64,000 nt of DNA from Mesorhizobium sp. YM1C-6-2 (lineage in GTDB: Bacteria > Pseudomonadota > Alphaproteobacteria > Rhizobiales > Rhizobiaceae). Both the position numbers and the translations under genes were made by a program. Shown here piece after piece: positions 1-10,852 of the stretch; positions within the stretch are counted from its first letter, which is position 1; every line of letters starts with the position of its first letter. Below the pieces are notes generated by a model, which was not told the DNA's origin, did no database searches, and worked only from the letters and a program-made list of their open reading frames with translations. The stretch lies in the NCBI RefSeq assembly GCF_003666685.1, contig NZ_RCIZ01000008.1:62001-126000 (forward strand), read 5' to 3'.

Positions 1-24
1 CGCGATCCAGTATCCCTTGGGCAT
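1..24 (-). CDS. DUF1330-like protein, N-terminal 8 codons only (partial)
   Basis: Only the first eight codons lie in the window, reading MPKGYWIA on the minus strand, with a strong GGAGGAG ribosome site just upstream. This opening matches what I remember of small DUF1330-family proteins of rhizobia, ferredoxin-like-fold proteins of about 100 residues with no defined function. It is the next gene downstream of pyrF on the same strand, with an 18-base gap, so it is probably co-transcribed with pyrF. The family call rests on very little sequence. Confidence 0.5.
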
Positions 25-42
25 GGTCTCCTCCTTATCCAT

Positions 43-726
43 TCAAGCCGCACCCATCTCCGCGAGGATCGCCTCGGCCGCCGCGCGGCGGTCGGGCGCC
101 TTGACGATTGGCCGCGCCACAACCAGATGGCTTGCGCCGGCGCGGATCGCGTCTGCCGGCGTCATCACGCGCTTCTGGTCGCCGTGGTCCGCGCCGGCCG
201 GCCTGATTCCGGGCGTCACCACCGCGAGATCCGGCCCCACCACCCTGCGCACCGCGGCCGCCTCATCCGCCGAGCAGACGATGCCGCCCATGCCGGCGGC
301 AAGCGCCTGTTCAGCGCGGCGCAGCACCAGCGTATGCGGGTCGTATTCGTAACCGGCGTCGATCAGGTCGGCCTCGTCCATCGAGGTGAGCACCGTGACG
401 CCGAGCAGGGTCAGGTCCGAACCCTTCGCCGCTTCGACCGCGGCGCGCATCGCCTTCGGATAGGCATGCAGCGTCAGCATCGACATGCCCATCCGGACGA
501 TGTTCTCGACGCCCTTGGCAACCGTGTTGTCGATGTCGAGCAGCTTCATGTCGAGGAATATCTTTTTGCCGTCCGAAGCCAGTTCGCGGGCGAAATCGAG
601 GCCTCCCGCAAAGGCGAGCTGATAGCCGATCTTGTAGAAGGAGACGGTACCGTCGAGACCCCGCACCACCTTCTCGGCCTCCGCGACATCAGGCACGTCG
701 AGCCCTACGATCAGTCTTTCCCGCAT
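43..726 (-). CDS. pyrF: Orotidine 5'-phosphate decarboxylase
   Basis: Catalyses the last step of UMP synthesis, decarboxylating OMP in the cytoplasm. The 227-residue protein is a normal-length bacterial PyrF. It opens with [11 protein letters not shown], carries the catalytic D-x-K-x-x-D signature at about residues 59-64 (LDMKLLDID), and ends with the phosphate-binding region containing TPGIRP and VVARPIV. The reading frame continues about 160 bases further upstream, but the ATG at 726 is chosen because a GACAGGAGG ribosome site precedes it and the protein then begins exactly at the first beta strand. It follows an FMN reductase gene with a 23-base gap and probably belongs to one leftward operon with it. 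Confidence 0.95.
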   Translation of the reverse strand: MRERLIVGLDVPDVAEAEKVVRGLDGTVSFYKIGYQLAFAGGLDFARELASDGKKIFLDMKLLDIDNTVAKGVENIVRMGMSMLTLHAYPKAMRAAVEAAKGSDLTLLGVTVLTSMDEADLIDAGYEYDPHTLVLRRAEQALAAGMGGIVCSADEAAAVRRVVGPDLAVVTPGIRPAGADHGDQKRVMTPADAIRAGASHLVVARPIVKAPDRRAAAEAILAEMGAA

Positions 727-749
727 GCCGGTCCTCCTGTCGCCAGCCG

Positions 750-1346
750 TCACGGCTCCACCCTCGTCGACATCATCGCGGCGCGCTCGATCAGCGACCG
801 GCAGACCTTTTCCATCTGGTGGCGCAGCCGCTCTTCCCTGAACTGGCCGTCTTCGTCGAATGCTTCTGACGCCTTGCCGACCGAGCATTGCGGCGTGACC
901 ACTTCGACCTGGCAGGCCATCAGCACCGCGCGCAGATGATAGAGCCCGCGCGTACCGGCGAAATTGCCGTCCGACGAGGAACAGAGCGCCGCCACCTTGC
1001 CCTCGAACGGCTTGACCGGACGGCCGCCGTCGCGGCGCACCCGGCTTGCCCAGTCGAGCGCGTTCTTCAGCAATGGCGGTATCGAGGCATTGTATTCCGG
1101 GCTGGCAATGAGCATCCCGTCATGGGCGGCGATCTGGCGCGCCAGCTTCAGTGCATTGTCCGGGACGCCCTTTTCCTTCTCGAGGTCCTGGTCCATGAGC
1201 GGCAGCGGATAGTCGCCGAGCGAGATGCGGGTCACATCCGCCCCCTGCAACGCCAGTTCCTTCATCGCCGCATCGGCGGTCCTGATCGAAAAGGCCCCGG
1301 TGCGAAGCGATCCGGCGAAGACGAGGATTTTCGGAATCACAGGCAT
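750..1346 (-). CDS. NADPH-dependent FMN reductase family protein
   Basis: A 198-residue flavodoxin-like-fold flavoprotein, predicted to reduce FMN or quinones with NAD(P)H in the cytoplasm. The beta-1 strand [10 protein letters not shown] forms the phosphate loop, and [18 protein letters not shown] at about residues 82-99 is the typical motif of the FMN_red (ChrR/ArsH/azoreductase-like) family. The frame allows an upstream ATG at 1388, but [10 protein letters not shown] at 1346 gives the family's usual N terminus. The physiological substrate cannot be told from sequence. It lies directly upstream of pyrF, a common rhizobial neighbour pair. Confidence 0.85.
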   Translation of the reverse strand: MPVIPKILVFAGSLRTGAFSIRTADAAMKELALQGADVTRISLGDYPLPLMDQDLEKEKGVPDNALKLARQIAAHDGMLIASPEYNASIPPLLKNALDWASRVRRDGGRPVKPFEGKVAALCSSSDGNFAGTRGLYHLRAVLMACQVEVVTPQCSVGKASEAFDEDGQFREERLRHQMEKVCRSLIERAAMMSTRVEP

Positions 1347-1447
1347 GGCCGTCCCTTTGCCCGCAGCTATAGGCAAAGCAGCCGTCAAATCAATACAGCG
1401 CAGCCCGGCTTGCGAGTTCGCTTCGCCGGCGATCCGCGTCGCCCGCG

Positions 1448-2050
1448 TCAGTTCCGCGTGGCGCGGCGGTAGAGCCAGAGCTGGGTCGGCGGGATGTTGC
1501 GCAGGATGAAGTGGAAGTGCTCAACGGTGTAGTCGCCGTGGCCCGGTGGGATCGGCGATTTCGGCCCGTAGGTGAGCTGCACCACCGGCCGTCCGTTCGG
1601 GATGCGCTTGAGCAGGCTGTCGAGATAGGCGACGCGGCGCTCGACGGGGAAGTTCAGCAGCGGCACGCCCGACACGACGCAGTCAAAGACCACGTCGCGC
1701 TTGTCGCCCAGTGTCTTGTCGAGATTGAAGCCGTCGCCCTCGATCACGTTGACGCCCGAATAGTTGCGCCTGAGATGCGAAACGAACTGCGAGGAATATT
1801 CGACGGCATAGAGATCGGCCGGCTTCACGCCGCGTCCGAGGATCGCCTTGGTGATGACGCCGGTGCCGGGACCCACTTCAAGCACCGGCAGCCCGGATCT
1901 GGTGTCGATGACGGAAGCCATGCGCCGCGCCGTCACGGAACTGGTCGGGATGATTGCGCCTACGGCTCGCGGCTTGTCGATCCAGCCTTTGAAGAACTTC
2001 AGTTCGTCATCGAATTTCTCGGCGAACTTGCGCAGTCCCGGAGCGGCCAT
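1448..2050 (-). CDS. pmtA: Phosphatidylethanolamine N-methyltransferase, Sinorhizobium type
   Basis: A 200-residue soluble class I SAM-dependent methyltransferase. The SAM-binding motif I is VLEVGPGTG at about residues 57-64. The N-terminal block FFKGWIDKPRAVGAIIPTSS is characteristic of the rhizobial PmtA group, which methylates phosphatidylethanolamine three times to make phosphatidylcholine at the inner membrane. The ATG at 2050 is preferred to 2080 because TTGGAGA precedes it and it gives the usual N terminus. It lies just downstream of dnaJ on the same strand, an arrangement I recall from other Rhizobiales. A KsgA-like rRNA adenine methyltransferase is the only close alternative and fits the N terminus less well. 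Confidence 0.88.
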   Translation of the reverse strand: MAAPGLRKFAEKFDDELKFFKGWIDKPRAVGAIIPTSSVTARRMASVIDTRSGLPVLEVGPGTGVITKAILGRGVKPADLYAVEYSSQFVSHLRRNYSGVNVIEGDGFNLDKTLGDKRDVVFDCVVSGVPLLNFPVERRVAYLDSLLKRIPNGRPVVQLTYGPKSPIPPGHGDYTVEHFHFILRNIPPTQLWLYRRATRN

Positions 2051-2173
2051 CGACGGTCTCCAACAATCGGTTGCGGACACATAACAGTCCGTTGCGTCAA
2101 CGCAAGCTTTGATGTCGCGTTCCCAACGATTTTTGTCGCTTTTGTTGAGCAGATCGATCGCCGCCGGGTGTGA

Positions 2174-3301
2174 TCAGCGTTCCCCGAAGGACTCGAAGAA
2201 ATCCTTCATGCGCGAGAAGAAACCGCTCGACTGCGGCGAGTTCTCCGTCGACGACAGCTTCTCGAATTCCTCCAGCAGTTCGCGCTGACGCTTGGAGAGG
2301 CTCTGCGGCGTCTCGACCGCGGTCTGGATGTAGAGGTCGCCGACCTGATGCTGGCGCAGCACCGGCATGCCCTTACCCTTGAGGCGGAACTGGCGGCCGT
2401 TCTGGGTTCCCTCGGGCACCTTGACGCGGGTCTGCGTGCCGTCGAGCGTTGCCACCTCGAAGGAGCCGCCGAGCGCGGCCGTCGTCATCGAGATCGGCAC
2501 CTTGCAGTAGAGGTCGGCGCCGTCGCGCTGGAAGAACTCGTGCGGCTTGACCGACAGGAAGATGTAGAGGTCGCCGGAAGGCCCGCCACGCAGGCCCGCC
2601 TCGCCTTCGTTGGCAAGCCGGATGCGGGTGCCGTCCTCGATGCCGGCCGGGATATTGACCGACAGGGAACGCTCCTCGACGGTGCGGCCCTGGCCCGAGC
2701 ATTTCGGGCACGGGTCCTTGATCGTGGTGCCGCGGCCCTGGCAGGTCGGGCAGGTGCGCTCGATCGAGAAGAAGCCCTGGCTGGCGCGCACCTTGCCGTG
2801 GCCGCCGCACATGGTGCATGTCACCGGCTGCGTGCCTGGTTTGGCGCCGCTGCCCGAGCAGTCGGTGCAGGAGACGGACGCCGGCACATGGATCTGCGCG
2901 GTCTTGCCGGTATAGGCCTCCTCCAGCGTGATCTCCATGTTGTAGCGGAGATCGGCGCCGCGCTCGCGCCCGCCCGAAGAGCGGCGCCGGCCGCCGCCCA
3001 TCATGTCGCCGAAAATATCCTCGAAGATATCGGCGAAGCCGCCGGCGGCAAATCCGTGCGCGCCGTTCATGCCGCCATTCTCGAAGGCCGCATGGCCGAA
3101 GCGGTCGTAGGCGGCGCGCTTCTGCGGGTCCTTCAGCGTCTCGTAGGCTTCGTTGATTTCCTTGAACTTGTGCTCGCAGGAATGATCGCCGGGATTGCGG
3201 TCGGGATGGAACTGCATGGCGAGCTTGCGGAAGGCGACCTTCAGCTCTTTCTCATCCGCGCCCTTCTGGACGCCCAACGTCTCGTAGAAATCAGCCTTCA
3301 T
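2174..3301 (-). CDS. dnaJ: Co-chaperone DnaJ (Hsp40)
   Basis: DnaJ stimulates DnaK ATPase activity and delivers unfolded substrates to it. The 375-residue protein has all the type I domains: a J domain with HPD at residues 32-34, a Gly/Phe-rich linker (about 75-110), four zinc-binding CxxCxGxG repeats ([32 protein letters not shown], about 145-215) and the C-terminal substrate-binding barrel. The stop is immediately before a 120-base gap to pmtA. Unlike many rhizobia, dnaJ is separated from dnaK here by an unrelated acyltransferase gene and a terminator, so it must rely on its own promoter or on the acyltransferase's promoter. Confidence 0.98.
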   Translation of the reverse strand: MKADFYETLGVQKGADEKELKVAFRKLAMQFHPDRNPGDHSCEHKFKEINEAYETLKDPQKRAAYDRFGHAAFENGGMNGAHGFAAGGFADIFEDIFGDMMGGGRRRSSGGRERGADLRYNMEITLEEAYTGKTAQIHVPASVSCTDCSGSGAKPGTQPVTCTMCGGHGKVRASQGFFSIERTCPTCQGRGTTIKDPCPKCSGQGRTVEERSLSVNIPAGIEDGTRIRLANEGEAGLRGGPSGDLYIFLSVKPHEFFQRDGADLYCKVPISMTTAALGGSFEVATLDGTQTRVKVPEGTQNGRQFRLKGKGMPVLRQHQVGDLYIQTAVETPQSLSKRQRELLEEFEKLSSTENSPQSSGFFSRMKDFFESFGER

Positions 3302-3465
3302 CGCCTATCGCAATTTTTGCCTTGGTTCGCTGCCGCCCTTCAGCGAAATCGCCATGCTCCAACACGCGAGGAGCCATCCGGGCGCCTCGCTCTAGCATGT
3401 GTGTCCCGATTTAGTAAGCCGGCCGCCGCAATGCCAGTGGTTCAGGCAGTTGGGCCGCGTTTTTT

Positions 3466-4581
3466 TCAGTTTTGAACTGTTATTCGCGCCGCGCGGCGCG
3501 TCATCTTCCCGGCGCCGGAGGAAATACTTGCGAAGCGTTCGTTGAGAAGCTTGCCGAGCGGCGCCTCGAAGTAGCGGGCCGACAGGAGCGCCAGCACGAC
3601 CGATACCGCCATGGGCGCCAGCCAGTATGCATAGAAGTCGATGAAGCCGAGCGGTTCGAGCAGCTTGCGCCAGAGGATGCCCAGCATCAGCGACGCCACC
3701 ACCGGGTGGATCAGGTAGATGCTGAAGGAGGCCATCGCCAGCGGGTCGAAGGGTTTCAGCGGCAGCGTCGCATCCTGGTTGTTGCGCTCGGCGAGGGCGG
3801 CGAGGAAGATCGAGATGGCAAGGAGGAGAAGCGCCGCGTAGCCGGAAAGGCCGTGCCACATCAGGACGACGCCGACCCCGAAGAGCGCCCAGCCCGGCGC
3901 ATGGCTCCGCAGTTCCCATCGGCTGTCGCGCACGAGCACGGCGACGAAGGCGCCGATGGCGAAATCGGCGAAGGCGCGATAGGCGCCCCAGGTGTCGGCG
4001 ACCATCCAGCTCTCGAACGGGATGACGCCCTTGGCGACCGCCATCTCGAGCGCGACGCACACCGCCACGATCAGCGCCGCCAGTCCGAGAAGCCCGAAGC
4101 GGCGATGGACGAGCACCACCAGGGGCAGGGTAAGATAGCAGAACCATTCCGCCGACAGCGTCCAGCCGACATAGTTGAAGGTGAGCACGTCGGTGAACCC
4201 CCATCCCTGTACCAGGAGCAGGTTGGCCGGCAGCGCCGCAAAGTCGTAGCGCCCGTCGTCGGGCGAGCCCGCCAGGCCGAGATGCGCCGCCGCCCCGACC
4301 GCGACGAAATAGAGGAGCGTCAGCAGATAGAGCGGATAGAAGCGGGCGATCCGCCTGACCAGGAAGCTCATATAGCCGCCGCGCTCGACCAGCAGCCTGT
4401 CGGCGTAGCGCAGCATGATCAGGAATCCGGAGATCATCAGGAACATGTCGAGCAGCGGCATCAGGCTGCGCATCCTCTCGGCCAGTTCCAGCGCGTCGGC
4501 AGGCCCATAGGACAGATAGTGGAAGATCATCACCAGGAACGCCGCCAGCACGCGCCAGAAACCCAGGACCCGAAAATGCAT
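3466..4581 (-). CDS. Acyltransferase 3 family integral membrane protein
   Basis: A 371-residue polytopic membrane protein with about ten hydrophobic segments, of the acyltransferase 3 family (OafA/NodX/ExoZ-like), which O-acylates surface polysaccharides or other periplasmic glycans. The conserved N-terminal pattern FWRVLAAFLVMIFHYLSYG contains the essential Arg and His of the family, and SAEWFCYLTLPLV is a second conserved block. The ATG at 4581 (MHFRVLGFWR) is chosen for its AGGGGAAG ribosome site. A longer frame to 4644 has none. The acceptor sugar is unknown. The gene sits alone between dnaK's terminator and dnaJ, which makes it look like an insertion into a chaperone operon. Confidence 0.85.
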   Translation of the reverse strand: MHFRVLGFWRVLAAFLVMIFHYLSYGPADALELAERMRSLMPLLDMFLMISGFLIMLRYADRLLVERGGYMSFLVRRIARFYPLYLLTLLYFVAVGAAAHLGLAGSPDDGRYDFAALPANLLLVQGWGFTDVLTFNYVGWTLSAEWFCYLTLPLVVLVHRRFGLLGLAALIVAVCVALEMAVAKGVIPFESWMVADTWGAYRAFADFAIGAFVAVLVRDSRWELRSHAPGWALFGVGVVLMWHGLSGYAALLLLAISIFLAALAERNNQDATLPLKPFDPLAMASFSIYLIHPVVASLMLGILWRKLLEPLGFIDFYAYWLAPMAVSVVLALLSARYFEAPLGKLLNERFASISSGAGKMTRRAARITVQN

Positions 4582-4704
4582 AGCGAGACTTCCCCTGCCC
4601 ACGTCACGCGGCTGTCGGACCAGCCGTTCCCCGATGCTTAACAAAGGAGTCCGCGCCTGTGTCGGAAAGGGTTTGTTAAGCTTAACGCTGCGGCATGCGG
4701 GGCA

Positions 4705-4736
4705 ACAAAAAAGCCCGGCGCGAACGCCGGGCTTTT
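4705..4736 (-). terminator. Rho-independent terminator downstream of dnaK
   Basis: A perfect GC-rich stem (AAAAGCCCGGCG paired with CGCCGGGCTTTT, 4709-4720 and 4725-4736, four-base loop) read on the minus strand ends in a run of T (complement of 4707-4712). It lies about 23 bases past the dnaK stop codon and would stop transcription before the acyltransferase and dnaJ genes. Confidence 0.88.
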
Positions 4737-4758
4737 GCTTGCGATCCTAAAGGGGCGA

Positions 4759-6675
<1,917 letters not shown>

Positions 6676-6799
6676 TTCTCTAATTCTCTCCTTCAAGCAG
6701 GTCGTCAGGACCCAATGCGGCGTTCCGGGGACGACCCCTGTTCACTGGAAATTCCGCGCCGGGCACAGGCCTTCAAGCCGGCTCGCGCGGTTGCGGCGT

Positions 6800-6828
6800 A
6801 TATAAGAAGGGCCAATTTCCAACGCAAG
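6800..6828 (-). promoter_or_regulatory. Candidate RpoH (sigma-32) heat-shock promoter of dnaK
   Basis: Read on the minus strand, CTTGCG (6828-6823), a 16-base spacer and CTTATAT (6806-6800) resemble the alphaproteobacterial RpoH promoter pattern CTTG...CYTATNT as I recall it. It lies between the end of the UPF0104 gene and dnaK and would give a leader of about 120 nucleotides. No inverted repeat of the CIRCE type is seen. Inference from pattern only. Confidence 0.65.
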
Positions 6829-6833
6829 TCAGG

Positions 6834-7787
6834 TCATGAGGCGTTTTCCCGTCCTTCCAGGTCGGGCTGCATCAGTTGCGACCGCTCGAAAACCAGCAGG
6901 ATCACAATGGCGATCAGGAAAGGTATGATCAGGTAGAAGAACCTGAACACCAGCAGCGCCGCCAGCACGTCGGCGGGATCCATGTCCGGCAGCGCCATGA
7001 TGAAGACCAGTTCCAGCACGCCGACGCCGCCCGGCGCATGCGAAAGCAGCGCCACGCTGAACGAGATCAGGAAAATGCCGAGCACGATGAAATAGCCGGG
7101 ATTCCCGGCTTCAGGCAGCGCGAAATAGACGATGCCCGCCGCAGCCAGCAGCTCGACCGGCCCGATGACGAGCTGGCGCGCGACGATCGGCAGCCGCGGA
7201 TACTGGAGGTTGATCGAGCCGATCCGGAGCGGCCGCAGGCCCAGCCAGCTCCCGAGCACGTAGAAACCGACCAGCGCCAGCAGGAAATAGCCCGTCGTGA
7301 TCGACACGCCCTCGGGCACGAGGTCGGCGATCCGCTCGGTGATCTCGGGTTCGGCCACCAGCACGAGCCCGGTGAGCAGCACCACGCCGAGCGCGAAGGT
7401 GAAGGAGCAGAACGCCACCAGCACGCCGATCTCCTGCGGCGTCAGGCCGCGCGAGGAATAGGCGCGATAGCGGACGACCGCCCCCGAAAAGACCGACGCG
7501 CCGATCGTGTGCGACAGTGCATAGGTGGTGAACGAGCAGAGCGTGATGAAGAGCCACGACGCCGTGCGTTCGAGATGCAGGAGCGCGATGCGGTCGTAGC
7601 CGGCGAGCGCCGCGTAGGCCGCCAGCGTGCACAGCCCGGACAATATCCAGCCACTTGCGGGGATCGCTACGAGGCTGTCGGCGAGATCGGCCAGCGAGAG
7701 CCCGCGCAGCTCGCGATAGAGAAGCCAGCCGGACAGAACGATGGCGAGCGTTCCCACGGCGGGCCAGATAAGTTTCTTCAGCGTCAT
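6834..7787 (-). CDS. UPF0104 / LPG-synthase-TM family integral membrane protein (YbhN-like)
   Basis: A 317-residue protein with seven to eight hydrophobic segments, without the soluble C-terminal domain of MprF. It matches the lysylphosphatidylglycerol synthase TM-region/YbhN family, whose members act in lipid transport or flipping, or are uncharacterised. Visible conserved features are SFTTYALSHTIGASVFSGAVVRYR and SHAPGGVGVLELVF (the family's PGG-G-E motif), shown here only as landmarks. A strong TTGGAGG ribosome site precedes the ATG. It lies upstream of dnaK on the same strand with the dnaK promoter beyond its stop. A second member of the same family occurs at 20410-21402. Confidence 0.82.
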   Translation of the reverse strand: MTLKKLIWPAVGTLAIVLSGWLLYRELRGLSLADLADSLVAIPASGWILSGLCTLAAYAALAGYDRIALLHLERTASWLFITLCSFTTYALSHTIGASVFSGAVVRYRAYSSRGLTPQEIGVLVAFCSFTFALGVVLLTGLVLVAEPEITERIADLVPEGVSITTGYFLLALVGFYVLGSWLGLRPLRIGSINLQYPRLPIVARQLVIGPVELLAAAGIVYFALPEAGNPGYFIVLGIFLISFSVALLSHAPGGVGVLELVFIMALPDMDPADVLAALLVFRFFYLIIPFLIAIVILLVFERSQLMQPDLEGRENAS

Positions 7788-8040
7788 TCGCCTCCAAGGC
7801 CATGTTGGAGCCTCTCCGGCTCCGTGGCCGGGAGACCTGTTCTCCTCTCATGCTCGCCTGACACGAGCCCCCCTCACTTACGTGACTAAATAAAGTCCCG
7901 GGGAACAGGAAGTCGAGGGGCAATTCGGCCAGAAGAGTCGCCAGCCGCATGCCGCAACGGCAGGGAAGCGACGGACGGGAGGCCGTCCGCCGCTTCCTCT
8001 CACTGGTCAGGTCTTCGTATGGCCCGTGACGGCCGCGCCG

Positions 8041-8343
8041 CTACTGGCTGAAGCGGCGCTTGGGCGGAGGCGGCGCCGTCTGCTCGGCCGTGAAGTTTCC
8101 AGTGCCCGTCGACGCCGAGCCGTTCTTCCTGGCCTGGCGCTTCTGTTTCAGGCAGCCATTGCCGAACGTGCCCCACCAGGCCGGGTTGTTCTTGCCGCAG
8201 CGCCAGACCATGCCGGCGACCTCGTAGGAACCGTCCGACATTTCGAGCGACGGTGTGGCTGGACCGTCAACATTGGCGGCAGTCGCGGCCGCGGTCAGGC
8301 CAAGCGTGACCGAGGCCGACAGGATCAAGGCGTATTTCATCAT
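8041..8343 (-). CDS. Small secreted protein, unknown function
   Basis: A 100-residue protein with a clear N-terminal signal peptide (hydrophobic YALILSASVTLGLTAAATAA, cleavage expected near AAATAA/N). The mature part is short, with two Cys (WRCGKNN and GNGCLKQ), a Trp-rich patch NPAWWGTFGNG and a proline-rich basic tail APPPPKRRFSQ. AGGGAG lies seven bases before the ATG. I do not recognise a family. The two cysteines could form a periplasmic disulfide. It stands alone between two convergent-strand spacers and may be a lineage-specific envelope protein. Confidence 0.65.
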   Translation of the reverse strand: MMKYALILSASVTLGLTAAATAANVDGPATPSLEMSDGSYEVAGMVWRCGKNNPAWWGTFGNGCLKQKRQARKNGSASTGTGNFTAEQTAPPPPKRRFSQ

Positions 8344-8465
8344 TGCGGTACTCCCTTTCTGCTTGGGGAGCGCGACCGTTTGAAGCGCTCCGGGTTGCTG
8401 ACCTCTATCGGTCGCCCGGAGAGCCCGGATGGTTCAAAGATTTCTTGCGGGATTTGCCTGGAGGA

Positions 8466-9146
8466 CTAGGCCTGCCGTTCGATCACGGCGACGTTCATGC
8501 GCGTCCTCAGCCTGAAGCCGATCTTCTCGTAAAGGGCGATCGCGACCGCATTCGTCGCGTAGGTGTGGAGGAAAGGCTGCTCGCCCCGCCCGTAGATCTT
8601 TCCGGCCACATAAAGCGTCAGCAGCCGCCCCAGCCCCCGCCCGCGGACGTCGGGATGCGTGCAGACGCCGCTGATTTCGGTCAGTCCCTCCTGCTTCAGC
8701 CGCTCGCCCGCCATGGCGATCAGCCTGCCGTTCTCCCGGATGCCCCAGAACGAGCCGAGCGCCTGCGCCTTCATGGTGAAGGGACCGGGCTTGGTCAGCA
8801 TCGCGAGCTCAAGCATATCGGCCGCATCGGTTTCGCCGAGCTTTTCGATGCGCTCGTCCTCGAATTCCGGCATGGACCGTTCCGCCACCATCTGCACGCC
8901 GAACGACGTGGCCGAGGTGGAAAACCGCGGCGGCGGCACGAATTCATCCGCCTGCAGGAAGATCAGCGTCTCGCCCGGCTCGGCGATGTCGGCGAAGGCC
9001 GCCAGGCTCTCCGGGCTTTCGTCGCGGCCGCAGGCGAAGGGATGGATCGACGGAGCATAGCGCTTCGCGTCGCCGTCGCCCTTGGCGAGCGCGGCATGCC
9101 TCGTGTTCAGCGCGTTCCAGATCGGGCGGTCGAGAACGTGGCTCAC
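8466..9146 (-). CDS. GNAT family N-acetyltransferase
   Basis: A 226-residue protein with a GNAT acetyl-CoA-binding domain in its C-terminal half: ISGVCTHPDVRGRGLGRLLT (about 160-180) holds the motif A pyrophosphate loop R-G-R-G-L-G, and AIALYEKIGFRLR is motif B. The N-terminal half is divergent, as in FR47-like members. It begins with GTG, overlapping by three bases (GTGA) the stop of the upstream GNAT gene, which implies translational coupling. The substrate is unknown. Confidence 0.82.
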   Translation of the reverse strand: MSHVLDRPIWNALNTRHAALAKGDGDAKRYAPSIHPFACGRDESPESLAAFADIAEPGETLIFLQADEFVPPPRFSTSATSFGVQMVAERSMPEFEDERIEKLGETDAADMLELAMLTKPGPFTMKAQALGSFWGIRENGRLIAMAGERLKQEGLTEISGVCTHPDVRGRGLGRLLTLYVAGKIYGRGEQPFLHTYATNAVAIALYEKIGFRLRTRMNVAVIERQA

Positions 9147-9652
9147 GATATCGCCCTGGCGGCGGCCTTAGCGGCCGACTTCCGCCGCTCGACCGGAAGC
9201 CGCTCCAGGATGACCAGCCGCCTTCTCGGCAACCGCCTGACGAACGAGACGATGCGCGCCAGGCTACCGATCCGCCAGTTGAACCGCACCTTGACCGGCG
9301 CGGCACTCGGTTCGATCTCCTCGAACCCCCAGCGGGCATAGATGCGGGCGTGGGATTCGGGCGTTATCATCCAGATCGGCTCGCGCTCGTCGGCGAGCAG
9401 CGTATCGATCAGGCGCGAGACGATGCCATGCCCGCGCAGGTCCTTGGCCACCACCAGCGAGCCGAGCTCGCGCGAGCCGTCGGAGTGGCGCCTTATCTGC
9501 GCCGCGCCGACGACGCGGTCGGCCATGGCGGCGACCAGGAAATTCGGCCAGTTGATGCGTGTGGGATTGAGGCGTTCGCCCCGGACCAGCGCGCGGATCG
9601 CCCGCTGATCATGCTCGGTCGCACGGCGAAAACCGATCGCGTGCTGGTCCAT
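9143..9652 (-). CDS. GNAT family N-acetyltransferase
   Basis: A 169-residue GNAT-fold protein. Motif A is LGSLVVAKDLRGHGIVSRLI (about 67-86) with the acetyl-CoA loop R-G-H-G-I, followed by ESHARIYARWGFEEIE (motif B). The C-terminal tail is very basic. AGGAGGGC lies ahead of the ATG. Its stop overlaps the start of a second GNAT gene, so the two are probably made together and might form a heterodimer or act in one pathway. The substrate cannot be told from sequence. Confidence 0.82.
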   Translation of the reverse strand: MDQHAIGFRRATEHDQRAIRALVRGERLNPTRINWPNFLVAAMADRVVGAAQIRRHSDGSRELGSLVVAKDLRGHGIVSRLIDTLLADEREPIWMITPESHARIYARWGFEEIEPSAAPVKVRFNWRIGSLARIVSFVRRLPRRRLVILERLPVERRKSAAKAAARAIS

Positions 9653-9802
9653 TGTTGCCCTCCTGCGAGTCGCAAGCGAAGCGTACTCGCAGGGTCGAGC
9701 ATGCGGCCGGCATGTTTCGGCCGCATGCCGGCACGGACGGGCTCAATGTTTCCGACTGTATCCGGGACGGCTCTGCCAGAAGCAGTCCCGCTGGGGGCAG
9801 CC

Positions 9803-10789
9803 CTAGACCTTCTCCCAGCCGCCGCTGTCGCCGGCGCGGAAGATCGCGTCGATCACCTTCTGGTTCTTCACCGAGCTCTCCAGCGTGAAGAGCGGCTCCT
9901 TCGAACCCTTGGCGACGCGGGCGAAAGCCTCGACCTGCAGCCGGTACTGCGACGCGCCGGGGAAGCGGAACAGCGTCTCCTCGGTGTGGTTCTGGTTGTG
10001 CAGCGAGATGCGGTGGTGGTCGTAGAGCCCGGCATTGAAGGGCCCGTGCACCTCGATGAACCCCTTGTCGCCGTGGAACACCATCAACTGGCGGTGGGCG
10101 AGTTGCGTCGACAGGTAGAAGGACAGTTCGAAATCGCCGAAATCGGCGCGGATGGACGAATAGGTGTCCGTCTTGAACTTCTTGTCGCGCTCGACCGTCG
10201 CCTGCACGCGCTTCGGCTCCTTGCCGGTGACGAAGCGCGTCGAGACGGTCGGATAGACGCCGATGTCGGGCAGCGCGCCGCCGCCGAGAGACAGGATGTT
10301 GCGCATGTTCTTGGGGTCGACGTTGAAATAGGTGAACGCGCCCTGCACATAGCGCAGGGTGCCGATCGCGCCGGACTGCACGAGGTCACGCACCTTGATC
10401 CACTGCGGATGGTAGGTGACCATGAAGGCTTCCGAGATCAGAACCTTCTTCCGGTCGCGGATCTTGATCAGCTTGGCGATGTCCTTGGCGTCGAGCGCCA
10501 GCGGCTTTTCCACCAGCACATGTTTGCCGGCCTCGGCGGCCTTCGCCGCCCATTCGACATGCTGCGAGGTCGGCAGCGGAATGTAGACGCCGTCGATCTT
10601 GTCGGAGGCGAGCATGTCCTCGTAGGAGCCGAAGGCATGCAGCGCGCCGAAGCGCTGGGCAAGCGCCTTCGCCTTCTTCAGGTCCCGGCTGGCGATCCCT
10701 GCCAGCACGCCGTTGTCGGCATCGACGATCGCCGGAATGAGCTGCTCGCGCCCGATCTTGGCGGTTGAAAGAATTCCCCATCGGAACAT
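9803..10789 (-). CDS. Gfo/Idh/MocA family NAD(P)-dependent oxidoreductase
   Basis: A 328-residue sugar-type dehydrogenase. The N-terminal Rossmann domain opens [12 protein letters not shown] with the dinucleotide loop, [10 protein letters not shown] (about 93-102) has the catalytic Lys of the family's EKP motif, and [12 protein letters not shown] lies in the C-terminal beta-sheet domain with the conserved D-x-G-x-Y. It resembles the D-xylose dehydrogenase/dimeric dihydrodiol dehydrogenase subgroup more than inositol dehydrogenases. The substrate is unknown. GGAGAG precedes the ATG. It stands downstream of the siderophore-interacting gene on the same strand with a 63-base gap. Confidence 0.88.
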   Translation of the reverse strand: MFRWGILSTAKIGREQLIPAIVDADNGVLAGIASRDLKKAKALAQRFGALHAFGSYEDMLASDKIDGVYIPLPTSQHVEWAAKAAEAGKHVLVEKPLALDAKDIAKLIKIRDRKKVLISEAFMVTYHPQWIKVRDLVQSGAIGTLRYVQGAFTYFNVDPKNMRNILSLGGGALPDIGVYPTVSTRFVTGKEPKRVQATVERDKKFKTDTYSSIRADFGDFELSFYLSTQLAHRQLMVFHGDKGFIEVHGPFNAGLYDHHRISLHNQNHTEETLFRFPGASQYRLQVEAFARVAKGSKEPLFTLESSVKNQKVIDAIFRAGDSGGWEKV

Positions 10790-10852
10790 GCGTCTCTCCT
10801 CGTTTTGCCGGGCGACAGAGGAGCCTTCCGCGAGGCGAAAGGCAAGCGGAAA

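Noticed and set aside
7965-7996. Stem-loop GAAGCGACGGACGG / CCGTCCGCCGCTTC after the small secreted gene
   Set aside because: One mismatch and no T-run on the minus strand, so I would not call it a terminator.
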